From: Sulfuricella sp. T08
GTDB taxonomy: Bacteria; Pseudomonadota; Gammaproteobacteria; Burkholderiales; Sulfuricellaceae
Assembly (NCBI RefSeq): GCF_000971475.1
Contig: NZ_DF967541.1
Span: 1 to 56,219, forward strand
DNA: 56,219 bases
Direction of reading: 5' to 3'
This document shows positions 1 to 7,032 of the stretch, one piece after another. How positions within the stretch are numbered: the stretch's first letter is position 1; each line of letters opens with the position of its first letter. Under the pieces are notes generated by a model that was not told the DNA's origin, searched no databases, and saw nothing but the letters and a program-made list of their open reading frames with translations. The translations under genes and the position numbers were made by a program.

Positions 1-93
1 GCTGTTTCAGGCTAATTCCGGTGGAAAAAAGCCTGATGCCGCAATATGTTTAATTCGAGGTCCTGAATGATGACTTGTTCAGGGCTTCCCTAA

Positions 94-237
94 GCGGACG
101 TGCCTCTACCTATGTGCCTTGGCGGGCGCTCCCGGATTGCGCTGTGCTTCATCCGGGCTACTTGCTCAGGACTCAGGACTGTTTTATAAAGCGCCAGGTA
201 ATCCTCGGCGCTTTTTTTTAGCTGAAATCCCGCGTCA
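94..237 (-). repeat. Duplicated, decayed copy of the glgA 3' end plus downstream REP-like hairpin (copy 1)
   Basis: This segment matches 1000-1151 almost base for base. It covers the last ~25 codons of glgA on the minus strand, a TCAGGAC heptad repeat (two units here, three in copy 2) and a REP-like dyad at 131-157 (CCCGGAT...ATCCGGG). The glgA frame is broken: the Trp codon after Asp-Phe-Ser reads TAA, so this is a dead fragment. The two copies flank the toxin-antitoxin pair as direct repeats. The flank at 1-93 holds no gene that I can see. Confidence 0.85.
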
Positions 238-317
238 CAGTCACGGGGGTCTGTTCTAACATTCCAACATCCTATGCGGGTTTCCCTCTAATTTTCGAAT
301 TGCCCGCCACCATGACT

Positions 318-599
318 TCACCGCTTTGCGGCAGCTTTATAAACGGCGTTGCGCTCGCGTTTTCCGATGGCGACAACAACAACGATCAATTCGCTATCGC
401 GGACCTCGTAAATCAGACGATAACCGACACTCCTGAGTTTGATTTTGAATCTGTCATTGTGGCCTGACAGTTTCGACGCTGGAACACGCGGATTCAGCAA
501 GCGCTCTTCCAGCTTTTTCTTGAACTGGTCGCGCACATTGCTGTCGAGTTTTCGCCACTCCCTCAAGGCTTCCTCTTTGAAGGCGAGGCTATAGCTCAC
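318..599 (-). CDS. RelE/StbE-family toxin of a type II toxin-antitoxin pair
   Basis: A 93-residue basic protein of the RelE/ParE fold, the size expected for these ribosome-dependent mRNA interferases. The family core is visible: an N-terminal helix rich in Lys/Arg/Glu, then the strand segment LRSVGYRLIYEV, then a hydrophobic strand (LIVVVVAIGKRE) ending in a basic tail. The GTG start at 599 lies inside the antitoxin's last codons, so the genes overlap by 11 bp and are translationally coupled, antitoxin first. The RelE family assignment is firm; cleavage specificity cannot be read from sequence. Confidence 0.85.
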   Translation of the reverse strand: MSYSLAFKEEALREWRKLDSNVRDQFKKKLEERLLNPRVPASKLSGHNDRFKIKLRSVGYRLIYEVRDSELIVVVVAIGKRERNAVYKAAAKR

Positions 600-837
600 T
601 TAGCTTGACCTTGATTTCCGCCTGGCCCGAACGTGCATCGGCGATCGCATTCAGTTCAATGTCTTCCAGCCTATCCATAAGCGCCTCGTAGGCTTTCGCC
701 GGGACGCAATAGAAAGCCGGTTCGTTCCGGTTGAGGATCGCTACCGGAAAGCCGTCACCCGCGGCAACGGTACCCATTGGGTTCTTCTTCAATTCTGAAA
801 CGCTGGCGGTCGTTTCCGCCAAAATTACGTTTGCCAT
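589..837 (-). CDS. Phd/YefM (StbD)-type antitoxin
   Basis: An 82-residue antitoxin. The N-terminal half has the Phd/YefM DNA-binding pattern (SVSELKKNPM, then a Gly-rich turn and PVAILNRNEPAFYCVP), and the acidic C-terminal half should wrap the toxin. I chose the ATG at 837 over a GTG at 852 because GGAG lies six bases upstream of it, inside the longer frame. The first gene of the pair, it probably represses its own promoter together with the toxin through the adjacent palindromes. The Cys and aromatic residues in the middle match the StbD subgroup. Confidence 0.85.
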   Translation of the reverse strand: MANVILAETTASVSELKKNPMGTVAAGDGFPVAILNRNEPAFYCVPAKAYEALMDRLEDIELNAIADARSGQAEIKVKLSEL

Positions 838-847
838 GATGTTCTCC

Positions 848-884
848 AACACTCATAAGAGTGTTAATAGTAGCACTATTAACA
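848..884. promoter_or_regulatory. Two abutting palindromes: probable operator of the toxin-antitoxin operon
   Basis: There are two perfect inverted repeats in the antitoxin leader. One at 848-865 has 7-bp arms around ATAA. One at 862-884 has 10-bp arms around a 3-nt centre (TGTTAATAGT / ACTATTAACA). They overlap by four bases and sit 11-47 bp upstream of the antitoxin ATG, where a TACTAT-like -10 on the minus strand lies within the larger dyad. Paired operators are typical of conditionally cooperative Phd/RelB repression. Confidence 0.7.
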
Positions 885-999
885 GGTCTCGTAAGAATCA
901 TTTTGTGGGTAAAGGAGGCATAAGGGGGGCAGTAGGCGTAGACCGGATGGAATGAAATGGAATCAGGGGCATCCTGCCGTGGTGCGGGATGGTTGCCGG

Positions 1000-1151
1000 G
1001 CGGACGTGCCCCTGCCCATGTGCCTTGGCGGGCACTCCCGGATTGCGCTGTGCTTCATCCGGGCTACTTGTTCAGGACTCAGGACTCAGGACTGATTTAT
1101 AAAGCGCCAGGTAATCCTCGGCGCTTTTTTTCCAGCTGAAATCCCGCGTCA
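1000..1151 (-). repeat. glgA 3' end and REP-like hairpin, intact copy (copy 2)
   Basis: Partner of the repeat at 94-237. It includes the true glgA stop at 1072 and a REP-like dyad at 1037-1063 just beyond it, which could stop or stabilise the glgA transcript. The three TCAGGAC heptads at 1075-1096 encode the last residues of GlgA, so an intergenic-type repeat has entered the reading frame. Between this repeat and the antitoxin operator (885-999) I see no gene. Confidence 0.85.
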
Positions 1152-2538
1152 TGGCGTTATGCTGGATGGCGTGCCATGCTTGCTTGTCACGGTAGGTGGC
1201 GAGTGCGCGGTGGATGCTGGCCAGAAATGCCTTGGCGGTCATCGGTGAGAATATGAAGCCGGTGACGCCATCCTCTACCGTATCCGTCAACCCGCCGGTA
1301 GCATGCACGATCGGCGGGGTGCCGTAGCGCTGGCTGTACATCTGGTTGAGGCCGCACGGCTCGAAGCGTGAGGGCATCAGGAACATGTCTGCGCCGGCTT
1401 CGACCAGATGCGACAATCCTTCGTCAAAGCCGATCGTCACTCCCACGTTGTCCGGATGTGCGTGGGCGAGGTTCCGGAAGCCGTTTTCCAGCACGGTTTC
1501 GCCGGTTCCAAGCAGGACGATCTGCACGTTCTCTTGCAGCAGTTGCGGCGCAATCTCCAGCAGCAGGTCTCCGCCTTTCTGCTGGGTGATGCGGCTGATC
1601 ATGCCCAGCAGCGGGATGTCCGGGTCGCGCTTCAATCCCATCTTTTCCTGCAGGGCGAGCTTGTTGGCGGTCTTGCCGGCCATCTGCCCAGCGTCGTATC
1701 CCTGCACCAGATGCGGGTCGGTGGCTGGATTCCAGTCGCTAGTGTCGATGCCGTTGACGATCCCGGTCAGTTTATTGCTGCGGCGAGCGAGCAGCCCCTG
1801 CATGCCGAAGCCGAGCGCTTTCTGCTGGATTTCCTGAGCGTAGGTGGGGCTTACCGTGGAGATGTGGTCTGTATAATAGAGGCCAGCCTTGAGAGTCGAG
1901 AAATTGCCGTAGTATTCCACCCCTTCGATGCTGAAGCATGCCGGCGGCAGGCCAACCTCGTCCACGACGTGGGGAGGGAAGATGCCCTGGAAGGCTAGGT
2001 TGTGGATGGTCATGACTGTCGCTGCTTTCTTCCCATGCATGAAGTGCAGAAAAGCGGGTACAAGGGCGCTTTGCCAGTCGTTGCAGTGAACGATGTCAGG
2101 ACGGAAGGAGAGGGGCGAGGCATCGCTGCCAAGGATCGCGCCGATCCGGGAAAGCAGGGCAAAGCGCTGGGCATTGTCCGGCCAGTCGATGCCGGTTGGG
2201 TTCTGGTAGGGACCGCCGTCGCGCTGGTAGAGTACAGGGCAGTCGATGATCAGCAGCGGCACGCCACTGCCCGGCAGCGAGGCCGATAGCAGACGTACTT
2301 CGCCGGCTTCGGGCAGGTCGTGGAAGGTGTAGAGCAACCGCTTGTTCTTGGCACCGGCCAGCACTTTCGGGTAACCCGGCACCAGCACCCGCACTTCCGT
2401 ACCCAGCTCGCGCAATGCCGCGGGCAGTGCGCCGCTGACATCGGCCAGCCCGCCGGTTTTGATCAGGGGATGGATTTCCGGCGTGACGAAAAGAACTTTC
2501 AGGGATTTTTTTGGTTTTTTTGTGCTTGGGGCTGGCAT
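1072..2538 (-). CDS. glgA: Glycogen synthase, ADP-glucose dependent (GT5)
   Basis: Transfers glucose from ADP-glucose to the non-reducing end of growing alpha-1,4-glucan in the cytoplasm. At about 488 residues it is normal for bacterial GlgA. The ADP-glucose-binding loop KTGGLADVSGALP is near the N-terminus, and the C-terminal GT-B domain has MPSRFEPCGLNQMYSQRYGT with the conserved Glu-Pro-Cys-Gly loop. The ATG at 2538 is preferred because AAGG lies eight bases before it; GTG 2547 and ATG 2544 are possible. A TATAAT on the minus strand at 2564-2569 may be its -10. It completes the glgB/glgC set nearby. Its last residues are encoded by heptad repeats. Confidence 0.95.
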   Translation of the reverse strand: MPAPSTKKPKKSLKVLFVTPEIHPLIKTGGLADVSGALPAALRELGTEVRVLVPGYPKVLAGAKNKRLLYTFHDLPEAGEVRLLSASLPGSGVPLLIIDCPVLYQRDGGPYQNPTGIDWPDNAQRFALLSRIGAILGSDASPLSFRPDIVHCNDWQSALVPAFLHFMHGKKAATVMTIHNLAFQGIFPPHVVDEVGLPPACFSIEGVEYYGNFSTLKAGLYYTDHISTVSPTYAQEIQQKALGFGMQGLLARRSNKLTGIVNGIDTSDWNPATDPHLVQGYDAGQMAGKTANKLALQEKMGLKRDPDIPLLGMISRITQQKGGDLLLEIAPQLLQENVQIVLLGTGETVLENGFRNLAHAHPDNVGVTIGFDEGLSHLVEAGADMFLMPSRFEPCGLNQMYSQRYGTPPIVHATGGLTDTVEDGVTGFIFSPMTAKAFLASIHRALATYRDKQAWHAIQHNAMTRDFSWKKSAEDYLALYKSVLSPES

Positions 2539-2596
2539 GAGCATCACCTTGAATTTTGGCCAAATTATATCATGCCGGCAACACGCAATGGAGAAA

Positions 2597-2634
2597 GGGC
2601 CGCGATCCGGCCAGAAAGTCCGGGTTCGCGGCCC
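2597..2634 (-). terminator. Intrinsic-type terminator after the porin gene
   Basis: A perfect 9-bp inverted repeat (2597-2605 with 2626-2634, GGGCCGCGA/TCGCGGCCC) holds an inner CCGG pairing and is followed on the minus strand by CTTTCT. It sits 25 bases past the porin stop and before the glgA promoter region. Confidence 0.6.
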
Positions 2635-2658
2635 TATGCAGAGGTGCTATTGCTACTG

Positions 2659-4080
2659 TCAGAAAACCCAGGTCATCTGCGCGCTGAGTCGGTCGCCTAC
2701 TGAACCGCCAATAATTCCAGCGGCCGTGCCCTGGATTTTTTGGGGGTTGGTAAGTTGCGCCTCAGGGTGAACGACCTTGATGTCACGGATTTCGTAGTTC
2801 AGTGCAAAGCGCACTTTGGGGCTGTAGAAATACTGACCGCCCAGGGTCCAGGTGCTGGCTTTACGTTCGTCGTAGGCCGAATTCGTCATTTTGCTGAGTT
2901 CGTCATAGCGCAGGTCCACCTCCCATTTTGGCGCAAATTGCCAGCCCGCTTCCAGGTAGTAGCCGTCGGCCTTGTTGCTGGAATCTAGCGCCACATAATC
3001 GACCGGTTCGAAGGGGGTGGTGGTGGAAGTGGTGCCGCCCAAATCGTTGAATTGCGGCGTGGGCGCCACGTAGATCATACCTTTGGCGCGAATGTATTCG
3101 CCGCTCACCCGCACGCCATGGCGCAGGTACTTTGCGCCGATGCCTTCGCGGATGCGGTTGTAGTCGGTGCCGCCATAGGCGCGCTTGCCATCCTGATGCC
3201 AGGCGTAAGCCATGACGTCTTCCCGTTTCGGGCCGCTGCCCTGGAATACGTAGGCGGCCTGCACGCGGGCCGTCACATCGTGATTGCCACTGTTGAGGTC
3301 GTCACTGAAATCGATGCCATTGGCCTGGCTGGCCATCAGCGCATAGGCATACTCCCATCTGCCCCGGTTGAACCAGTCGTACACTTCGACACCGACATCG
3401 CGGAAGCCGCCAAATGCGCCATTGAGTTTCGACATCGCCATCGGCGCGCCCACCACGGGTGCATGATTACGCGACGCATTGGTATAGGGTTCGACGAAGC
3501 GCTCATTGAGCAACTGGTCGGTGACGGTGGTGAAGTTGATGTAATCCATGATATGGACGCCCACCATGGCTTCCTCGCCGAGCGGGAGGCGGCCCAGGCC
3601 AACGCGGATGCGTGCGCCGGGGATGTAATTGAAAGTCACCGTGGCGTCAGTGAATACTGCTTGCCTTTCGCGGGTCAGGCCGTTGTTGCCGAGTTCGGCC
3701 AGGGCGAAATAGTTGATCTTCTCATCCGTTCCCGGAATCACGCCGCGCACCCCGGGGCGTGCGCGGAACATCTGCAACTGATCGCTGTGGGCGAGATCAG
3801 GACCCACCAGATTGAACAGGGCAGTTTGTCCATTGTAAGCCCGAAGTCCCGCCGGCACTGCAACATTGGCGCCGTTTACAGGGGATACGACTGTAGCGGG
3901 AATGCCGCTGACTGTCCCGCCTTCGTTATGCGTATAGGTTGGCTGGATGAAGCCCCAGAAAGTATAGGGCGCAGCGCCCGGCTGCTCGTTGTTCTGCAGT
4001 TGGAACCAGTTGGTGGCGAATGAAGCGGGCGCATGCGCGAAAGCGGCGACCATTGCGGCCGCCAGTAAGGTTTTTTTCAT
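2659..4080 (-). CDS. Outer membrane beta-barrel porin
   Basis: A 473-residue protein with a signal peptide (MKKTLLAAAMVAAFAHAPASFA) and a long series of alternating polar/hydrophobic strands, ending in the C-terminal Phe (AQMTWVF) needed for barrel insertion. The fold and length resemble phosphate-selective or general trimeric porins, but I cannot assign a substrate. An AGGAGAGGA ribosome site precedes the ATG at 4080. The gene starts 61 bases after the dsrE-like gene on the same strand with no terminator seen between, so it probably shares the ECF-type promoter at 4657-4684. That would make it a downstream target of the sigma factor at 4788. Confidence 0.85.
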   Translation of the reverse strand: MKKTLLAAAMVAAFAHAPASFATNWFQLQNNEQPGAAPYTFWGFIQPTYTHNEGGTVSGIPATVVSPVNGANVAVPAGLRAYNGQTALFNLVGPDLAHSDQLQMFRARPGVRGVIPGTDEKINYFALAELGNNGLTRERQAVFTDATVTFNYIPGARIRVGLGRLPLGEEAMVGVHIMDYINFTTVTDQLLNERFVEPYTNASRNHAPVVGAPMAMSKLNGAFGGFRDVGVEVYDWFNRGRWEYAYALMASQANGIDFSDDLNSGNHDVTARVQAAYVFQGSGPKREDVMAYAWHQDGKRAYGGTDYNRIREGIGAKYLRHGVRVSGEYIRAKGMIYVAPTPQFNDLGGTTSTTTPFEPVDYVALDSSNKADGYYLEAGWQFAPKWEVDLRYDELSKMTNSAYDERKASTWTLGGQYFYSPKVRFALNYEIRDIKVVHPEAQLTNPQKIQGTAAGIIGGSVGDRLSAQMTWVF

Positions 4081-4141
4081 ATGTCCTCTCCTGAAGGGGG
4101 TATTTGAATTTTAATTTGGTCGGTCTACACGCTTTGCCGTT

Positions 4142-4597
4142 TTAGGGGCGAATGTAGGCGTAGCCTTCTTTTTGTTTTTTCATCAGTTCGATCACGCCGG
4201 CCGGTACATAGCTAAGGGATGAGAGCATGTCGTCCTTGGTGAGATTCTGTGCCTTCATGGTGTTCTCGCAGGCGACGATCTTGACGCCGCTTCCGATTGA
4301 TTCATCGATGCGGTTTGCGACAGCGGAATCGAATTTGAGCATGCCTATTCCGGGGCCATAGACCACGATTTCGATGTCGGCGTTTTGCGCACCGAGCTCT
4401 TGCTGTACGTTCTTGGCGTTGTTGAGTGTAAGGTTCCATATTTTCGGGTCGCCTGCGCTGACCTGGAATACCACTTTTTGCTTATCCGCGGTAGCTTGCG
4501 GGGCGGGAGCATCGACGGCCTGGGCGGTGCTCGAAGCGAAGGACAGTACCAGCGCGGAAGCGGCGGCCATGTGCTGGAATTGACGTAAAATTTTCAT
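4142..4597 (-). CDS. Secreted DsrE-family protein
   Basis: A 151-residue protein from the ATG at 4597; a frame open to 4672 lacks a ribosome site, whereas AGGAGA precedes 4597. Residues 1-27 are a signal peptide ending AQA, so the mature protein is periplasmic. Residues ~40-151 are a DsrE-like alpha/beta domain with the family's glycine-rich turn (VVYGPGIGML) and one conserved cysteine, C110, in VACENT. DsrE-family proteins carry or sense sulfane sulfur on such cysteines. The domain is homologous to the C-terminal half of the anti-sigma factor at 5345-6079, including the final aromatic motif (YAYIRP versus WVYIKV). The exact ligand is unknown. Confidence 0.85.
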   Translation of the reverse strand: MKILRQFQHMAAASALVLSFASSTAQAVDAPAPQATADKQKVVFQVSAGDPKIWNLTLNNAKNVQQELGAQNADIEIVVYGPGIGMLKFDSAVANRIDESIGSGVKIVACENTMKAQNLTKDDMLSSLSYVPAGVIELMKKQKEGYAYIRP

Positions 4598-4656
4598 TTG
4601 GTGTTGTCTCCTGTTTGTAATAATTGAGTTGTGGCGGTGCACTGCCACTGCAATTG

Positions 4657-4684
4657 ATGACGGCTGGAGCAAGGCATTTATTCC
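4657..4684 (-). promoter_or_regulatory. ECF-type promoter of the dsrE-porin unit
   Basis: Read on the minus strand: GGAATA, 16 bases, CGTCAT, ending 60 bases before the dsrE start. The GGAAT / CGTC elements and 16-17 bp spacing are characteristic of many ECF sigma promoters. The same pattern occurs in front of the sigma gene itself, in the opposite direction. Confidence 0.7.
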
Positions 4685-4719
4685 ACTTTTTTTAAAAAGT
4701 TAAATAATTCACCGGCGAT

Positions 4720-4747
4720 GGAATATTTTAGTTGGCTGCCACGTCGT
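4720..4747 (+). promoter_or_regulatory. ECF-type promoter of the sigma factor gene
   Basis: GGAATA, 16 bases, CGTCGT, 40 bases upstream of the sigma ATG. It is identical to the divergent promoter at 4657-4684 in the -35 hexamer, the spacing and five of six -10 bases. This is what autoregulation by the encoded sigma factor would require. Confidence 0.7.
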
Positions 4748-4787
4748 ATACTTTAATGTTCAATTTTCAGGCCGATATTCCGATACG

Positions 4788-5348
4788 ATGAAAATCCTTT
4801 CCCTGTTCAGCCGCTCCCATACCTTCCACGACCAATTGGAGCAAAGCCGAGTGCGTCTATATCGGGTTGCATACTCCTGGAGTCATGACGCGGCGCTGGC
4901 GGACGACCTGGTACAGGAAACCCTGGCCAAGGCGCTGAAGAATTACGGTCAGTTGCGTGACCCGGAAATGCTGATTAGTTGGCTGTTCAGCATTTTGACC
5001 AACTGCTGGCGCGATCATTTCCGGCAGCACCGAGAGATGGAGGATATTGATGAAATTGAGGATTACCGCTGTGTGCACGAAACCACACCTGAAGATGAGC
5101 ATGCGCAGACCCAGGTTGTGGGCCGGGTGCGCGGGGCGGTAGCCAGGCTCGCGCTGGGCCAGCGCCAGGTGCTGACGCTGGTGGATCTGGAAGAGTTTTC
5201 CTATGCCGAGGTCGCTACTATTCTGGAGATTCCGGTCGGTACCGTGATGAGCCGCTTGTGTCGTGCGAGACGGGCGTTGAAGGAGATGTTGCAGGAACTT
5301 GCACCAGTGCAGTCCGCGCAGATCAGCCATATCAGGAGAGTCAAGTGA
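4788..5348 (+). CDS. ECF-family RNA polymerase sigma factor
   Basis: A 186-residue protein with the two conserved ECF regions. Sigma region 2 (about residues 20-90) includes LYRVAYSWSHD and ADDLVQETLAKALKN. Region 4 (about 120-170) includes the helix-turn-helix FSYAEVATILEIPVGTVMSRLCRARRALK. The acidic linker between them is normal. The gene overlaps the anti-sigma gene by four bases (GTGA), so the two are translationally coupled. Matching ECF promoters before this gene and the divergent dsrE gene point to autoregulation and a local regulon of at least dsrE and the porin. The ECF subgroup cannot be settled from sequence alone. Confidence 0.93.
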   Translation: MKILSLFSRSHTFHDQLEQSRVRLYRVAYSWSHDAALADDLVQETLAKALKNYGQLRDPEMLISWLFSILTNCWRDHFRQHREMEDIDEIEDYRCVHETTPEDEHAQTQVVGRVRGAVARLALGQRQVLTLVDLEEFSYAEVATILEIPVGTVMSRLCRARRALKEMLQELAPVQSAQISHIRRVK

Positions 5349-6079
5349 AGCAGGATAATCAAGGCGTATCAGATGAATTCCTCAATGCATTTGTGGATGA
5401 TCAACTCGACGGGGCTGAGAAAAGCCAGGCGTTCGATGCGATCGAGCATGATGATGCGCTGAAGGAACGGGTGTGTGAACTGCGCGGGCTGAAGGAGAGG
5501 ATGCGGCACGCCTATGAGCACCCTCCTACCCGGGGCAGATCAGTGGAGAAAGGGCGGCGTTTGCGCGTACCGCTTCTTCAGGCGCTGGCTGCTTGCCTGC
5601 TGCTGTGCATCGGCGCAGCCTCCGGCTGGTTTGCCCACACCTGGACAGGGATGGGGGGCGACAAAGAAATGACGCGCCTGCTCCAGAGCGCGCAGCGCAA
5701 CGATGTCGGGGCGGAGTCCCAAAAATTCATTGTTCACGTGAGTTCATCCAATCCAATCCGGCTCAAAACAGCGCTGGACGAAACCGAGAACCTGCTGGAC
5801 AGCTATCGACGGTCCGGTCGAAAGCTCCAGATTGAAATCGTTGCCAATGGCGGGGGGGTCGATTTGCTGCGTGCGGATGTCTCTCCCTATGCCAAGCGTA
5901 TCGGCTTGATGCAGGAAAAATATCCTAACCTTGGTTTCATAGCCTGCGGCCAGACCATCAAGAAACTCCAGGGAAAAGGGGTGGACGTACAACTGCTACC
6001 GCATACAGGGGTTGCCTCTTCTGCCTTGGACCAGATCACCTTGCGTCTGAAGCAGGACTGGGTTTACATCAAGGTATGA
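5345..6079 (+). CDS. Transmembrane anti-sigma factor fused to a periplasmic DsrE-like sensor domain
   Basis: A 244-residue protein from the GTG at 5345, preceded by AGGAGA and overlapping the sigma stop. Residues ~9-60 form the anti-sigma helical region (SDEFLNAFVDDQLDGAEK), without the usual HxxxCxxC zinc motif. Residues 77-97 are one membrane helix. Residues ~124-244 are a DsrE-like domain placed in the periplasm, with C201 (IACGQT) aligning to C110 of the secreted DsrE protein at 4142. The arrangement implies that a sulfur or redox signal at C201, perhaps passed by the secreted paralogue, controls release of the sigma factor. The anti-sigma role is inferred from position, topology and the N-terminal pattern. 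Confidence 0.8.
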   Translation: MKQDNQGVSDEFLNAFVDDQLDGAEKSQAFDAIEHDDALKERVCELRGLKERMRHAYEHPPTRGRSVEKGRRLRVPLLQALAACLLLCIGAASGWFAHTWTGMGGDKEMTRLLQSAQRNDVGAESQKFIVHVSSSNPIRLKTALDETENLLDSYRRSGRKLQIEIVANGGGVDLLRADVSPYAKRIGLMQEKYPNLGFIACGQTIKKLQGKGVDVQLLPHTGVASSALDQITLRLKQDWVYIKV

Positions 6080-6224
6080 GGGTAGCCTGAGTCTCGCCTG
6101 GCCTGCTTATGCATTCGCCGCAATCGTTTTTTGCTGCAGATCGTGGCACCCACCCGAATCAGTTTGGACTCTGCATTCACTTTCCTGATCTATACTAAGA
6201 AATGTAATGGGAAAGGAAGGCAGC

Positions 6225-6281
6225 ATGAATATCTGCATGATAGGCCTCGGCAGTATGCTGCAGCGGCTTGTTCCATGGTGA
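6225..6281 (+). pseudogene. 18-codon remnant resembling the start of 6-phosphogluconate dehydrogenase
   Basis: A strong AGGAAGG site precedes ATG 6225, which encodes MNICMIGLGSMLQRLVPW and stops at 6281, five bases before the pgl start. The first eleven residues match the Rossmann-fold opening of Gnd (typically MxIGMIGLGRMG), after which the similarity ends abruptly. The likeliest reading is the 5' end of gnd joined by deletion to the region upstream of pgl. It may still serve as a translational lead-in for pgl. A chance small ORF cannot be excluded. Confidence 0.5.
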
Positions 6282-6285
6282 AGAT

Positions 6286-6984
6286 ATGACACCACCGCAA
6301 CTTTGCCGCTGGTATCTTTTTTCTTCGGCGCAGGACTTGCAGGCTGAAGCAGTCAGCATGATTGCTCGTGCCGCCGAGCAGGCGATTGTAGATTCCGGTG
6401 CCTTCCGTCTGGTGCTGGCCGGCGGCAATACCCCCCGTGCCTTGTATGAGCGGCTGCGAACTTTAAAGACCAACTGGGAAGCCTGGCATATCTATTTCGG
6501 CGACGAACGCTGCCTGCCCGCTGTTGACCCGGAGCGCAACAGCGCCATGGCGCGGGATGCCTGGCTGGACCATGTTCCTGTGCCGCAAAAGCAGGTTTAT
6601 GCAATTCCGGCCGAAATGGGGGCAAAAGCAGCTGCAGCAGCCTATTCCGCCACCTTGAAGCAGGTTGGGGAGTTCGATCTGGTGCTGCTCGGGCTGGGCG
6701 AGGATGGACATACCGCCAGCCTGTTCCCCGGCAACGATTGGGGCCAGGAGATGGACTCTCCTGTAGCTCTGCCGATATTTGATGCGCCCAAGGCACCGGC
6801 TGAGCGGGTAAGCTTGAGTGCTTGGCGCTTGGGCCAGACAAAGCAGGTGTTGTTCCTGGTGACCGGGGAGAGCAAGCATGAAGCCGTGATGAACTGGCGC
6901 GCCGGTGCCAATATTCCTGCCCGCGCCATTATTCCCCTGCATGGGGTGGATGTGCTGGCCGAAAGCGTCCTGGTTAAGGGTTAG
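6286..6984 (+). CDS. pgl: 6-phosphogluconolactonase
   Basis: Hydrolyses 6-phosphogluconolactone to 6-phosphogluconate in the oxidative pentose phosphate or Entner-Doudoroff route. A 232-residue protein of the NagB/SugF-like fold, normal length, with the family motifs LVLAGGNTPRALYERL near the N-terminus, WHIYFGDERCLP, and LLGLGEDGHTASLFPG. The ATG at 6286 is preferred over an in-frame TTG at 6268. Neither zwf nor an intact gnd is in the window, so the lactone must be supplied from elsewhere. It is convergent with pgi, 48 bases apart. Confidence 0.93.
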   Translation: MTPPQLCRWYLFSSAQDLQAEAVSMIARAAEQAIVDSGAFRLVLAGGNTPRALYERLRTLKTNWEAWHIYFGDERCLPAVDPERNSAMARDAWLDHVPVPQKQVYAIPAEMGAKAAAAAYSATLKQVGEFDLVLLGLGEDGHTASLFPGNDWGQEMDSPVALPIFDAPKAPAERVSLSAWRLGQTKQVLFLVTGESKHEAVMNWRAGANIPARAIIPLHGVDVLAESVLVKG

Positions 6985-7032
6985 CTCGTCAAGTCAACTG
7001 CGTGGGCGGCATCCATTCTCTGGTGTGGCGTC

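Noticed and set aside
3052-4023. Open frame (323 codons) antisense to the porin
   Set aside because: The porin has a signal peptide, C-terminal Phe and ribosome site; the opposite frame has none of these.
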